DNA of 57,115 nt from JANRKB01 sp033763695 (GTDB lineage: Bacteria > Planctomycetota > Phycisphaerae > Phycisphaerales > UBA1924). Both the position numbers and the translations under genes were made by a program. Position 1 is the stretch's first letter; every line of letters starts with the position of its first letter. Where the stretch lies: assembly GCA_033763695.1 (NCBI GenBank), contig JANRKB010000029.1, forward strand, positions 1-57,115, given 5' to 3'. Of this stretch, positions 34,405 to 42,855 are shown piece after piece. The notes under the pieces were generated by a model, which did not search any database, had not been told where the DNA came from, and saw only the letters and a list, made by a program, of their open reading frames with translations.

Positions 34405-35166
34405 TCACTGCAGTTCGTCGCCGGTGACGATCTTGTCAATCTCGCCGTCGTCCATGTGCGCGATGCGATCGGCAAACTCGAAGATTCGGGCGTCGTGCGT
34501 GACGACGATGAGCGAGCGGCCCGCAGAAAGCGCAACTTCGCGCAGCAGCTCCATCACCTTGTGGCCGGTCTGGTGGTCCAGCGCGCTGGTCGGTTCGTCG
34601 CACACGATCAGCTTGGGTTCGTGAATCAGCGCTCGGCTGATTGCGACGCGCTGCTGCTGGCCGCCCGAGAGCTTGCTGGGCAGATTGTTCGTGCGATCGC
34701 CCAGGCCCACCTTGGTGAGCATGGTCTTCGCCCGCTCGATCGCCTCCGAGCGACGCACGCCCTGCAACAGCAGCGGCACCGCGACGTTCTCCGCGATCGT
34801 CAGCGTGGGGATCAGGTTGAAGGCCTGAAAGACGAAGCCGACAGTGCGGCCGCGATAGCGGGTGCGCTCCGCGCCGGTCATCTTGGAGTAGTCCTGACCG
34901 AACACAATGCACTCGCCCTGGTCGCGGTCAAGCACGCCGGCGACGACGGAGATGAGCGTGGTCTTACCGCAGCCCGACGGGCCGACGAGCATGAGCATCT
35001 CGCCCGCGGCGACATCGAGGTCGATGCCGCGCAGGGCGTGTACGGCGGAGTTGCCTGTGCCGTACGTCTTGGTCAGGCCTCGGCAGCGCACCGCCACGTC
35101 CGTCCCCGGCGGCAGCGTGGCCACCGGGGCATTGGGTTTGGCGGATTGGTCGGCCAGAGCGGTCAT
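34405..35166 (-). CDS. ABC exporter ATP-binding subunit (MacB/LolD/DevA type)
   Basis: 253 aa. Walker A GPSGCGKTT (about 60-68), Q-loop FVFQAFNLIPTLT, signature KLSGGQQQR, Walker B LIVCDEPTSALD and the H-loop VVTHD are all intact, so it should be an active ATPase. The sequence around FQAFNLIPTLT places it with the MacB/LolD/DevA exporters rather than importers. It energises the two FtsX/DevC-like permeases encoded immediately upstream. ATG start with GGGAG about 8 nt upstream; 65 bp after the second permease gene. Confidence 0.93.
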   Translation of the reverse strand: MTALADQSAKPNAPVATLPPGTDVAVRCRGLTKTYGTGNSAVHALRGIDLDVAAGEMLMLVGPSGCGKTTLISVVAGVLDRDQGECIVFGQDYSKMTGAERTRYRGRTVGFVFQAFNLIPTLTIAENVAVPLLLQGVRRSEAIERAKTMLTKVGLGDRTNNLPSKLSGGQQQRVAISRALIHEPKLIVCDEPTSALDHQTGHKVMELLREVALSAGRSLIVVTHDARIFEFADRIAHMDDGEIDKIVTGDELQ

Positions 35167-35231
35167 GGTGTTCTCCCGGAAGGTGACGAACTTTCTGGAT
35201 CGACGCGGACACGAATGCGGAATCGACAGGA

Positions 35232-36443
35232 TCAACCCTTGAACACGATCGCGGGTTCGAGCTTGAGCACCTTGTGGACACTCAGCAGCGCGGCGAGCAT
35301 GGTAATGACGGTGACGGCGGCTCCCGAAACGAGCATCAACTGCCACGTGAGTCGGAAAGCGAGGTTGGTGTCTTTCATCGATGCGCCAAACAGCGTCGCC
35401 AGACCTGTGCCGAAGCCGTAGCCGATGAGCGCGACGATCGCGGCCTGGAACATGATCATCGAAAGGATCTTGCCGTCGCTCGCGCCCATCGCCTTGAGCG
35501 TGCCAAGGAATCGCAGGTTGTCGAGCGTGAAGTTGTAGAACATGAAGCCCGTGATGACGCTGCCGATCAGGAAGCCCAAGCCCACGGCGATTCCGAAGTT
35601 GATCGGGATTCCCGTGTACTTGATGAAGTACATCACAGTGATCCACTTGAACTCGTTCGACGTGTACGCCGCCAGCCCAGTCTGCATCGTGATGCGCTCG
35701 CAGACTTCCTTGGCAGGGACGCCGGGGTCGGCGGTCGCCAGCACGAAGGACAACTGCTTGCGCTCGCGCGGAGCGAACTTCTTGGCGCGGCTGTAGGTCG
35801 TGTACACAACCGGCTGGCTTTGAAACGTGCGTGTCGTCTTGCAGATGCCGACCACCACCGCGCGATTGTCGTTGAGCTCAAGGATGTCGCCGATCTTCAG
35901 CGGCTCGGGCTGCCCACCCGGTGTGGTCGGGGGGCGTGCGAGGCGCGTCGCGGCGCCGACGTCATCAACGATCACGCCGTCGGCGCGACGAAGGTCTTCA
36001 ACCTTGCCCTCGACCATGATCGCCGGCCCGCCGACAAGCGTCGCGTCGTCGAGACCGATGACATTGCAGGTCTGGAACTGGCCGTTGTCCAGGCGCGCCT
36101 TGAGCAAGCCCTTGTAGAGCGGCACGGCCCACTGCACGCCCTCCACGCCGCGCACACGCGAAAGCTCAGTGTCCTGCAGTGGCTTGATGTCGTCGATGAA
36201 CTGGACCTTGCGATCCATCACCCAGATGTTGGCGTCTGTGACGTCGGTGATGAAGCCGAAGGTGCGCGACATCAGCCCGACGAAGATGGAGCCTTGCTGG
36301 GTGATGACAAGTGAGGCGAGGGTGACACCCATCAGGATGCCAAAGTACTTGGCCCTGTCACCCATCAGCATTCTGGCCGCGACGTAGAACATGCCCTTGT
36401 CAACCGATCCCTTCCAAGCGTGCGGCGTGGCCGCGTGAGTCAC
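35232..36443 (-). CDS. ABC exporter permease, FtsX/DevC-like (paralogue 1)
   Basis: 403 aa. One N-terminal membrane span (about 33-53, FGILMGVTLASLVITQQG) is followed by a large extracytoplasmic domain (about 60-270) and three C-terminal spans, the MacB/FtsX topology. It ends in LEPAIVFKG like its neighbour. It is clearly homologous to the following gene product (shared ANIWVMDRKVQ/DLWVMDPEVQ, NVIGLDDATL/ILIGLDDATL, FKW/FSW), so this is a tandem duplication. The two may form a heterodimer. The GTG start has no strong ribosome binding site; translation may be coupled to the gene 50 bp upstream. Confidence 0.88.
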   Translation of the reverse strand: MTHAATPHAWKGSVDKGMFYVAARMLMGDRAKYFGILMGVTLASLVITQQGSIFVGLMSRTFGFITDVTDANIWVMDRKVQFIDDIKPLQDTELSRVRGVEGVQWAVPLYKGLLKARLDNGQFQTCNVIGLDDATLVGGPAIMVEGKVEDLRRADGVIVDDVGAATRLARPPTTPGGQPEPLKIGDILELNDNRAVVVGICKTTRTFQSQPVVYTTYSRAKKFAPRERKQLSFVLATADPGVPAKEVCERITMQTGLAAYTSNEFKWITVMYFIKYTGIPINFGIAVGLGFLIGSVITGFMFYNFTLDNLRFLGTLKAMGASDGKILSMIMFQAAIVALIGYGFGTGLATLFGASMKDTNLAFRLTWQLMLVSGAAVTVITMLAALLSVHKVLKLEPAIVFKG

Positions 36444-36493
36444 TGATGCGCTTGCCCCTTCCCTGGGGATCGCGCGAACGAGTCATCCCTCTG

Positions 36494-37648
36494 TCATCCC
36501 TTGAAGACGATCGCGGGTTCGAGCGTGAGTACCTTGCGGATGCTCAGGAGCGAGGCGATCACGACGATTGCGAGCACGGCAACACCGGTCATCGCAAGCA
36601 GTTGCCAGGGCAGGAAGAACGCAAGGTCGGAGTTCTCGACGACCTTGCCGAAGAACGCCGCGCCGCCGACGCCGAGGCCGTAGCCGACGATGCCAACACT
36701 GAGCGCTTGCACGAGGATCATCCGCAGCAACGTCCAGTTGCCCGTGCCCAGCGCCTTGAGCGCGCCGAAGTGACGCAGGTTGTCGAGCGTGAAGTTGTAG
36801 AAAGTCTGTCCTGCGACCGCGGTGCCGACGATGAAGCCCAGCAGCACGGCGATGCCGAAGTTGATGGCGATACCGGTTTTCTCAAGGATGTAGTTGGCGG
36901 TGAGCCAGGAGAAGCCGCCGCTGGTGTACGCCGCGAGGCCCGTCTGCGCTTCGATCGTCTTGCGCAGTTCTTCGATGTTGACGCCGGGCTTGGCCTTGAC
37001 GAGGACGTAGGACATCTGCTTGCGCTCACGCGGCGAGAACTGCAGCGCACGCGTGTAGGTGGTATAGATCACCGGCTCCCAGAAGAACGCCTTGCTGATG
37101 CGGAAGGTGCCAGCGATGACGCCGCGGCGGTCGTTGAGTTCGAGCGTGTCGCCGACTTGCACGGGCGTCTTGATGCCAGCCTCGTTCTTGTAGCCGAGCT
37201 TGTCGTTCACGTCGTCGATGTTGACCAGCACAGCATCGCTGCGGCGGAGATCCTCCGCGCTGCCGCTGACAAACTCAGCGGGCGCGCCCATCAGCGTCGC
37301 GTCGTCGAGGCCGATTAGGATGCACTGACGCGGCGCGCCGTTGGGAAGCTTGAGGCGGACGAAGGACTTGAACATGGGTACGGCCCACGCGACGCCTTCG
37401 ACGCCGCGCACGCGATAGAGCTCGCGATCCAGCAGCGGTTTGTTGTCGGCGTGGTGCTGCACTTCGGGGTCCATCACCCACAGGTCAGGCTGGGGCGTGT
37501 CGCTGACGAAGGAATAAGTGCGTGTCATGAGACCCAGGAAGATCGCCGCCTGCTGCGTGATGAGCAGCGAGGCAAACGTCAGGCCCATGATGATGCCGAT
37601 GTACTTGGCGCGATCGCCGACGAGCATCTTGATCGCAAAGAAGTTCAT
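36494..37648 (-). CDS. ABC exporter permease, FtsX/DevC-like (paralogue 2)
   Basis: 384 aa with the same layout as its paralogue: N-terminal span (about 16-38, IGIIMGLTFASLLITQQAA), extracytoplasmic domain (about 45-255), then three spans and the ending LEPAIVFKG. The LTFASLL and VMDP elements resemble DevC of cyanobacterial heterocyst-glycolipid exporters. The ATG start at 37646-37648 overlaps the TGA stop of the tetR gene (ATGA), so the regulator and permease are translationally coupled. The exported substrate cannot be read from the sequence. Confidence 0.88.
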   Translation of the reverse strand: MNFFAIKMLVGDRAKYIGIIMGLTFASLLITQQAAIFLGLMTRTYSFVSDTPQPDLWVMDPEVQHHADNKPLLDRELYRVRGVEGVAWAVPMFKSFVRLKLPNGAPRQCILIGLDDATLMGAPAEFVSGSAEDLRRSDAVLVNIDDVNDKLGYKNEAGIKTPVQVGDTLELNDRRGVIAGTFRISKAFFWEPVIYTTYTRALQFSPRERKQMSYVLVKAKPGVNIEELRKTIEAQTGLAAYTSGGFSWLTANYILEKTGIAINFGIAVLLGFIVGTAVAGQTFYNFTLDNLRHFGALKALGTGNWTLLRMILVQALSVGIVGYGLGVGGAAFFGKVVENSDLAFFLPWQLLAMTGVAVLAIVVIASLLSIRKVLTLEPAIVFKG

Positions 37649-38433
37649 GACTTGCCCCCCTTGCGCGACGAATCAATGCGCTTGGCCCGCTCTTTGGGGC
37701 ACAGACGTTCACGCCACGAACGCGGCTTGGAGTTGAACTGATCGCGGATCGCCTCCAGCCCGGCGAGCGAGAAGTCGGCGATGTGCGACGCGAGGTGAAC
37801 CGCCTGCGCGGAATCAAACTTCATGTCTGGATAAAGGCGGGTCACCACCGGCAGCGAGTGCTTGTAGAGCAGGCACTGGCCCATGATGCTGCCGATGCAG
37901 TTGTTGACGCGTTCATCGGGGACGTTGGGCCCGACGATCTCGCGAATCGCGTCCTGCAGGAAGTGCATGCGCGGGCGAATGACGGTTTCGACCATGTGAT
38001 CCAGCGCGGGCGTCGGGTCGACCATCTCGCGGGCGAAGAGTTGCCACGCCCACGCGGGACGCGACGTGTCGAACAACATCGTCATGTACCAGGCCACAAA
38101 GCCGCGGACGCGATCGACGGCCGGGAGCGACGTCATTTGCGACATCTGGACGTCGTCGCTCTTGGTCAGGCTCTTGCAGAACTGAAAGACGGCGGAATAC
38201 AGCTGCGCCTTGTCGCCGAAGTGGTAGTTCACGCTGGCGATGTTGGCTTCGGCGCGGGCGCAGATTTCGCGGACGGTCGCGTCGTGAAAGCCGCGCGATG
38301 CAAACACTTCGCCTGCAGCCTCGAGCAGGCGTTCGCGCGTCGCGACCGGCGTCGCCGCGGCGTTCGTCGGCTCGGGTGCCATCGCGGCGCTGGTGACGCC
38401 TCGGGCGAGGGGATTTGTGGCGGGGGGTGTCAT
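37645..38433 (-). CDS. TetR-family repressor (CecR/DUF1956 type)
   Basis: 262 aa. The HTH is at about 35-80: TRERLLEAAGEVFASRGFHDATVREICARA then NIASVNYHFGDKAQLY. The ligand domain resembles the CecR group that controls multidrug exporter operons in Gram-negative bacteria. The protein heads the operon and its gene overlaps the first permease, so it very likely represses its own promoter, 50-85 bp upstream. ATG at 38431-38433 without a strong ribosome binding site; an ATG at codon 18 is an alternative. The C-terminus is long and basic. Confidence 0.9.
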   Translation of the reverse strand: MTPPATNPLARGVTSAAMAPEPTNAAATPVATRERLLEAAGEVFASRGFHDATVREICARAEANIASVNYHFGDKAQLYSAVFQFCKSLTKSDDVQMSQMTSLPAVDRVRGFVAWYMTMLFDTSRPAWAWQLFAREMVDPTPALDHMVETVIRPRMHFLQDAIREIVGPNVPDERVNNCIGSIMGQCLLYKHSLPVVTRLYPDMKFDSAQAVHLASHIADFSLAGLEAIRDQFNSKPRSWRERLCPKERAKRIDSSRKGGKS

Positions 38434-38463
38434 GGCCCGGGGACGGAAAGCGGGGTGCTCGAC

Positions 38464-38529
38464 TCAAACGAACGATTCAAACAAGTGTTTTATACACGCA
38501 TTTGTCGGGCGAGTCAAACGTGCATTTGA
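38464..38529. promoter_or_regulatory. Putative TetR operator region with TCAAAC motifs
   Basis: TCAAAC occurs three times (38464-38469, 38477-38482, 38514-38519). The last is part of the palindrome TCAAA-CGTGCA-TTTGA (38514-38529), which covers the -35 box, and AAACA-AG-TGTTT (38479-38490) overlaps the -10 end. This clustering around the promoter suggests repressor sites. Confidence 0.6.
38489..38517 (-). promoter_or_regulatory. Promoter of the tetR-exporter operon
   Basis: On the minus strand TTGACT (38512-38517) and TATAAA (38489-38494) are 17 bp apart, the best sigma-70 promoter in the window. The predicted transcript starts near 38482 with a leader of about 48 nt before tetR. Confidence 0.85.
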
Positions 38530-38658
38530 AATTTCTCTGCCTCGCCCGGGACGGATGCACACCTGAATCAAAAATGCCAGAGATTCTCGGACAAGCGGAT
38601 TCCCACGGACGGAATCCGGATGCTCAAGACAAGGGGAAGCTCGGGCTCTTGGTTGTGC

Positions 38659-39432
38659 TCAAGAGACCCCCGCGGCGGCCCGGTCCAGGTACCACTCCGT
38701 GAGCGGGGCCTGTACCAGCGCCGTCGGCAGTGCCGCCGCGCCCACGCCCGAGCGACGTGCCTCGCGGACGCGGGCGAGCATCTCGCGCTTGTCCGCACCC
38801 GCGATCAGCAGCAGGGCGTGGCGACTTGCCTGAATTGCGTCGAACGTGATGCTCACGCGCTCGGCGATCGGAGACTGCGGCGGCGCGATCGTGCTGATCG
38901 CAAGATGGCCGTGGTCGCGCGTGAAGTCGCGCCCCGGGAACAACGACGCGGTGTGGCCGTCGGTGCCCATGCCCAGCAGCACGAGATCAAAGAGAACCCC
39001 GCCGCGCGCCAGTCCGCGCAGAAGGGTTTCATACTCCGTGCTCGCGGCGTGTGCGCCCGCTTCCCCGCGGATGCGATGGAGCTGAGCAGCGGGGAGCGGA
39101 ACGTGGCTGAGCAGAGCCTTGGTCGCCGCCCCGGCGTTGCTGTCGGGGTGTTCCGGTGGCACGCAGCGCTCGTCGCCCCAGTAGATGTGAACACGCGACC
39201 AGTCGATGCCGCGGCCGGCGTCGCCAGCGAGCAGTGAGTACATCGCCTTGGGCGTGCTGCCGCCCGCGAGGGCAACGTGGAACGAGCCGCGCTGCGCGAT
39301 CGACGCGGCCGCACAGGCGGCGAAGCGAGCCGCGGCCTCGCGTGCGAGTGTCGACGCGTCGTCAAAGACGCGGACCGTGTCCTCGTGCGGGGGGCGACCG
39401 GACATGCTGGGGGAGTTGCTTGGAGAAGTCAC
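38659..39432 (-). CDS. pgl: 6-phosphogluconolactonase
   Basis: 257 aa. Pgl hydrolyses 6-phosphogluconolactone in the oxidative pentose phosphate pathway. Diagnostic segments are FHVALAGGSTPKAMYSLL (about 51-68), the WGDERCVPPEHPDSN loop and LLGMGTDGHTASLFPG. The GTG at 39430-39432 was kept because TACCAT lies exactly 6 nt upstream (39439-39444, minus strand), the leaderless arrangement, and there is no ribosome binding site. An ATG at codon 10 also fits the family length. No zwf or gnd gene is adjacent. It is divergent from the CPBP protease gene with only 68 bp between start codons. Confidence 0.9.
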   Translation of the reverse strand: MTSPSNSPSMSGRPPHEDTVRVFDDASTLAREAAARFAACAAASIAQRGSFHVALAGGSTPKAMYSLLAGDAGRGIDWSRVHIYWGDERCVPPEHPDSNAGAATKALLSHVPLPAAQLHRIRGEAGAHAASTEYETLLRGLARGGVLFDLVLLGMGTDGHTASLFPGRDFTRDHGHLAISTIAPPQSPIAERVSITFDAIQASRHALLLIAGADKREMLARVREARRSGVGAAALPTALVQAPLTEWYLDRAAAGVS

Positions 39433-39500
39433 GCGCCGATGGTAGCCGATCGCGTCCGAGTCCCTCGCGGCGTGTTCTGAGTCGCTATCGTCTGGCCCGA

Positions 39501-40304
39501 GTGAACAACGGCATGAGCAAGGCTTCGAGCAACAACTCCCGCAGCACCGCGACGCGCAAGGCCGACGACGCCGGATATGCGTCGTTGTCCAAGCGCCCGC
39601 TGCACGTGCTGGTGTTTCTGTTGCCGCTGATCGTGCTGTACGAGCTTGGCTCGATCTTCTACCTTTCCGAAGGCGGCAAGATCGTTGAGACGATCAGCGC
39701 GTATCGCTTGTTGTCGCAGTTCATGTCGACGCTTGGCGCCCCGGGTCTCTATCTCCCCGGTGCCGCGATCGTCGCCGTGATGCTCGTGTGGCATGTGCTG
39801 GAGCGGCATCGCTGGCAGATCAAGCCCGGCGTTGTGCTGGGCATGGCTCTGGAGTCGGCGTTGTGGGTGCTGCCGCTGTTGGTCTTTGCGGTGCTGTGGC
39901 AGCGGCATGCGCCGGTGGCGGCCGATACGCAGGCGATCGTGCCGCTGGCCGACCACCCCTGGCAGGCGCGACTCACGCTCGCGGTGGGGGCCGGGCTGTA
40001 TGAAGAACTGCTCTTCCGGCTCGTGCTCATCACGGGCGTGCACTTCATCGTCGCCGACCTGATGCGGCTGCCTTCCAGCACCGCCTATGTCGTCGCGGCC
40101 ATCGCCTCCGCACTCTCCTTTGCGCTCTATCACGATGTCCGCCTGCCGACGGGCGGCGTCGACCTCCGCCTGCTCGGCTTCCTCGCGATCGCAGGGCTGT
40201 ACTTTGCGTTCCTGTTTGTGCTGCGCGGGTTCGGGCTCGCGGTCGGCACGCATGCGCTGTACGACGTGATGGCGTTGATCGTGCTGCATGCCGGGACGCC
40301 GTGA
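39501..40304 (+). CDS. CPBP-family intramembrane metalloprotease
   Basis: 267 aa with about seven membrane spans. The family signature is present: the paired glutamates of LYEELLFRLVL (about 178-188), a histidine in ALYHDVR and the HALYDVM motif near the C-terminus. CPBP (Abi) proteases process prenylated or membrane proteins, and bacterial members are also linked to bacteriocin self-immunity. The target is unknown. GTG at 39501 is taken as the start, with TATCGT 9 nt upstream; an ATG at 39513 is an alternative. The first 25 residues are polar. Confidence 0.82.
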   Translation: MNNGMSKASSNNSRSTATRKADDAGYASLSKRPLHVLVFLLPLIVLYELGSIFYLSEGGKIVETISAYRLLSQFMSTLGAPGLYLPGAAIVAVMLVWHVLERHRWQIKPGVVLGMALESALWVLPLLVFAVLWQRHAPVAADTQAIVPLADHPWQARLTLAVGAGLYEELLFRLVLITGVHFIVADLMRLPSSTAYVVAAIASALSFALYHDVRLPTGGVDLRLLGFLAIAGLYFAFLFVLRGFGLAVGTHALYDVMALIVLHAGTP

Positions 40305-40399
40305 GCGCGGCGCGCGTTCGCGAAGTCAACAAAAATGCCGGTTCGACGTACCAGAAGCGATGCCTTTGGCCTTCACCGCGCAGCGGTGGGGGTCAATAG

Positions 40400-40429
40400 C
40401 GTTGGGTCGCGGCGAAGCCGCACCCAACG
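40400..40429. repeat. Stem-loop repeat element
   Basis: A near-perfect 13-bp stem runs CGTTGGGT then GCGGC, loop GAA, GCCGC then ACCCAACG, with one bulged C. REP-like elements with a GGCGAAGCC core are common between planctomycete genes. It lies 95 bp after the CPBP gene. Confidence 0.7.
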
Positions 40430-40565
40430 ACCTTGGCGAAGCAAGATCCGGCACCGCGCCGCGGTGCGGCCGCGCGGTAAGCGGCTGCATCGCGGCGCGA
40501 TGCAAGGCGCGAAGGCGGCGGGGTTGATCGGGTGTCGCCGCGCGACGACCCGACTCTATTCACCC

Positions 40566-40582
40566 GCACGGCTTCGCCGTGC
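40566..40582. repeat. Perfect small hairpin
   Basis: GCACGGC-TTC-GCCGTGC, a 7-bp perfect stem with a 3-nt loop. Its CGGCTTCGCCG core matches the core of the upstream stem-loop in reverse orientation, so the two may belong to one repeat family. Confidence 0.6.
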
Positions 40583-40834
40583 AAGACATTCGGCCAGGCG
40601 AATCCCGTCGTGTCCAATCCGAAGGGCCGCACGGCTTCGGCGCGCCCCGCGGCGATCGTATCCGAACAGACTGCGGACGCAGATTTGTCTCGGCGGGCGG
40701 AGAGGGACTTGCTACACTATTTGTCCAGAGGCGGAAATCTCCGCCGCGGACATTCGTGCGTCCGTCAGTGTTGAACGGTTTCTTGGAGTGGCGGCGCGAA
40801 CATTCTCGCGGGGTCCCAAGGAAGGACGGTCAGC

Positions 40835-41128
40835 ATGGGTCTGGATTTTGCCATCGACGAGTTATACGCGACGGGATGGTCGGCGCTCGACAGCACCGAC
40901 TGTGCGCACCACGCCGACGGCAGGTCGTTCCCGTCGGTCGAACGCGTGCGGCGCGAGTTCGCTGACGCGGGCTTCGCCCTCAGCGTGCGGCATATCCAGT
41001 TGTTTGATTGCTATCGCGCCGAGTGGGTCGACGCCAACGGCAAGGCCGAAGGCGCGGTGGTGGGGCGGAGCGAATCCGAGGCGGCGGTGTACGCGCTGTC
41101 GCAGTTACGCCGCCAGGTTGTGATCTGA
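40835..41128 (+). CDS. Small conserved-looking protein of unknown function
   Basis: 97 aa, not assigned. It is a compact alpha/beta-looking protein starting MGLDFAIDELYATGW, with a central RVRREFADAGFALSVRHIQLF segment and YRAEWVDANGKAEGAVVG, which suggests three beta strands and two helices. An AAGGA ribosome binding site precedes the ATG. A good start site, typical codon choice and a Trp/Tyr-rich hydrophobic core support it as real. It is isolated between two repeat-bearing gaps. Confidence 0.6.
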   Translation: MGLDFAIDELYATGWSALDSTDCAHHADGRSFPSVERVRREFADAGFALSVRHIQLFDCYRAEWVDANGKAEGAVVGRSESEAAVYALSQLRRQVVI

Positions 41129-41556
41129 GTCCAACACGCTGAGAATGCTGACGACATCAACGACGACGCGCGATCGTGCGGATGCAGCACGGGTGTCGAA
41201 ATGTCTCGCGCGGTGAGTGGTCTCGCGCGGCAATCGTCTGCTGATGCCAGAGGAAGGGGAAGCCCCTTCCTCCGGCACCTCCATCCCCCTCAAGACCACG
41301 ACGCGTCCAGGTACGTCTGCGTGTGCACTTCGCCCCGACGGGGCGATGGGTTGTAGCCACGGGTAAGCGGCGGCGCGGCGGAGCCCGCCGACGCGGAACC
41401 CGTGGGAAGCGTCCCTTCAGTAGATCCGCCCCGGACGGGGCGGAGGACTCAACGCTTCCAGCGATCACTCGAAATGGACGACCTCGCGTTTGCGGGATCG
41501 CGGCGATGTGTTTCTGTGCCGCGCCCGTTCCGGCCTTCGCGTGCTCGATCGAGCCG
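41129..41556. other. Gap largely occupied by a palindromic element
   Basis: No gene. Its centre is the nested palindromic element (41331-41444). The left 200 bp show no feature. The right end joins the lipoprotein gene. Confidence 0.5.
41331..41444. repeat. Nested palindromic element, three stem-loops
   Basis: Stem 1 is CGCCCC/GGGGCG (41331-41345). Stem 2 is CCACGGGT/ACCCGTGG, with arms at 41357-41364 and 41398-41405 enclosing a further CGGCG/CGCCG stem. Stem 3 is TCCGCCCC/GGGGCGGA (41425-41444). In translation this stretch gives meaningless Arg/Pro/Gly strings of a kind often misannotated as genes in planctomycetes and verrucomicrobia, which marks it as a dispersed non-coding repeat. Confidence 0.7.
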
Positions 41557-42057
41557 TCAGCGCCATATATCGTCCTCGATTCCGCCCGAGCTCCCATACC
41601 GTTTCTCGCGCGTCACGATCGCGTGTTCGAGTCCTTGCGAGAAGTCGATGACGTTGCCACTCTGCATCTCATCGGACGCGAAACGCCCTGCAATCGCAGG
41701 ATCAATCGGAATCCCGGGAACCCATCCGAACCCGGACAGATAGATCCGACCGCCTTCGCACCAAAGCGGCGTGCAGTTCACCGCAGAATATGTCTTTGCG
41801 AGATCGCCGTTCGAAGAGAACAGCAGCAGGTTCCTGAGGCCGCGTGGTGCAAGCATCCCTTTGATGACGATGGACTGCACACACACTTCAAATCGCCCGT
41901 GGAGTGTGTCGATGTGACCGATGTGCGCAAACTGCGTCTGCTGCACGCCATCGTCAGGCCGCGCGGCTCGAGTCATTCGCTCGTAGAGATCGTTATGTGC
42001 GGCGCATCCGCCGGCGACTGTCAGGCAAGTGAACGCGACAAGCGATGTGCAACGCAT
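41557..42057 (-). CDS. Putative lipoprotein of unknown function
   Basis: 166 aa from the ATG at 42055-42057. A lipoprotein signal peptide ends in the lipobox VAGGC (Cys near 18), so the protein should be anchored in a membrane after the cleavage at Gly-Cys. The mature part contains HIGHIDTLHGRFEVCVQSIVIK, RNLLLFSSNGDLAKTY and a short C-terminal helix. No family was recognised. The gene is less GC-rich than the rest of the window and lies with an immunity-like gene beside tRNA-Pro. No clear ribosome binding site. Confidence 0.6.
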   Translation of the reverse strand: MRCTSLVAFTCLTVAGGCAAHNDLYERMTRAARPDDGVQQTQFAHIGHIDTLHGRFEVCVQSIVIKGMLAPRGLRNLLLFSSNGDLAKTYSAVNCTPLWCEGGRIYLSGFGWVPGIPIDPAIAGRFASDEMQSGNVIDFSQGLEHAIVTREKRYGSSGGIEDDIWR

Positions 42058-42232
42058 GGCGCGTTCTCTGGCTGTGTGGAAAGTGGGTTTCAAGCGACGG
42101 CCTGCTTTCGTTGCGAAATGACAGTGTGTGATCGTCACCTGCGTCGCCAGTTCCATGGACCAAGGTCCCGATCGGGTGAGCGAATCGCGATCTCGCGGTG
42201 CGGCCGGTCTCCTTGGACACGGATTCAAGCCA

Positions 42233-42670
42233 TTACTCGGAACGAATCGGGAATCTTGACAGGATGACGCGAAGCGACGTGATCAGACCACGCACATGGG
42301 ACGGATCGATGGTGTAGCGGTACTCATGGAACTCCGAATCGTTGTCCCACGAGATGTGAATGATTGCGACGAGCCCGCCAGAGAGACCACTTCGATCGAT
42401 CTTGATCTTCAGATAGGGCTCACACGTCGGGAGTTCTGCCGCGTCGGACTTGCCCGCATCGAGAGCGATGCATTCTTGGAGCCATTGCGCCAGTTCGGTC
42501 AGTCGGACGCAGCGGCTCTCTAGCCCGACGAGCGTGTTCTGCCCGACGCAGCGTGCAACAACATCAACCCAGGAATCATCCCACGAGCCGGGCGTGCTGG
42601 ATCGGTCGTACTCCTTGATCCAGAGTGAGAAACCGCCAAGCTTGATGTCGGGTTCGGCTTCGTGTGTCAC
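42233..42670 (-). CDS. WapI-like immunity protein (tentative)
   Basis: 145 aa. The opening GGFSLWIKEYDRSSTP followed by WDDSWVDVVARCVG, then LAQWLQECIAL and YTIDPSHVRGLITSLRVIL near the end, resembles WapI-type immunity proteins that neutralise contact-dependent WapA/RHS toxins. No toxin gene lies in this window, so it would be an orphan. The resemblance is from pattern only. GTG start at 42668-42670 without a good ribosome binding site. Base composition is lower in GC than the surroundings. It is 185 bp downstream of tRNA-Pro, on the same strand. Confidence 0.5.
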   Translation of the reverse strand: MTHEAEPDIKLGGFSLWIKEYDRSSTPGSWDDSWVDVVARCVGQNTLVGLESRCVRLTELAQWLQECIALDAGKSDAAELPTCEPYLKIKIDRSGLSGGLVAIIHISWDNDSEFHEYRYTIDPSHVRGLITSLRVILSRFPIRSE

Positions 42671-42801
42671 GGTTCACTCAAGATTTGCGATCAGTGGAAG
42701 TCAGGCTTCACGAGGGATCTTCGCCACGCAAGAAGCCGAAGGGATAGCGGCGTTGCGCACGTTAGGGCTTCGAGCACAATCCAAAACACTGGAATCGCGA
42801 C

Positions 42802-42836
42802 AAAAACAAGAAGGGCTCCGCCGACGGGGAGCCTTT
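42802..42836 (-). terminator. Terminator of the tRNA-Pro transcript
   Basis: On the minus strand GGCTCC and GGAGCC form a stem around an 8-nt loop. It is followed by a pyrimidine tract that includes TTTTT, 20-55 nt beyond the tRNA 3' end. This suggests the tRNA is a single-gene transcript. Confidence 0.7.
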
Positions 42837-42855
42837 TCCGAAGCACTTTGCCAAA

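Larger units (their letters stand above)
40305..40834. other. Intergenic region with palindromic repeats, no gene
   Basis: This 530-bp gap carries no credible coding frame. It contains the long stem-loop at 40400-40429, the perfect hairpin at 40566-40582 and GC-rich GCGGC/GCCGC words between them. The right end, near 40712-40717, has TACACT, a possible -10 for the small gene at 40835, but no matching -35. Confidence 0.5.

Noticed and set aside
40335..41123. Plus-strand open frame spanning the palindromic gap and the 97-residue gene
   Set aside because: It runs through hairpin repeats, is Arg-rich and out of frame with the better-supported small gene that has its own ribosome binding site.
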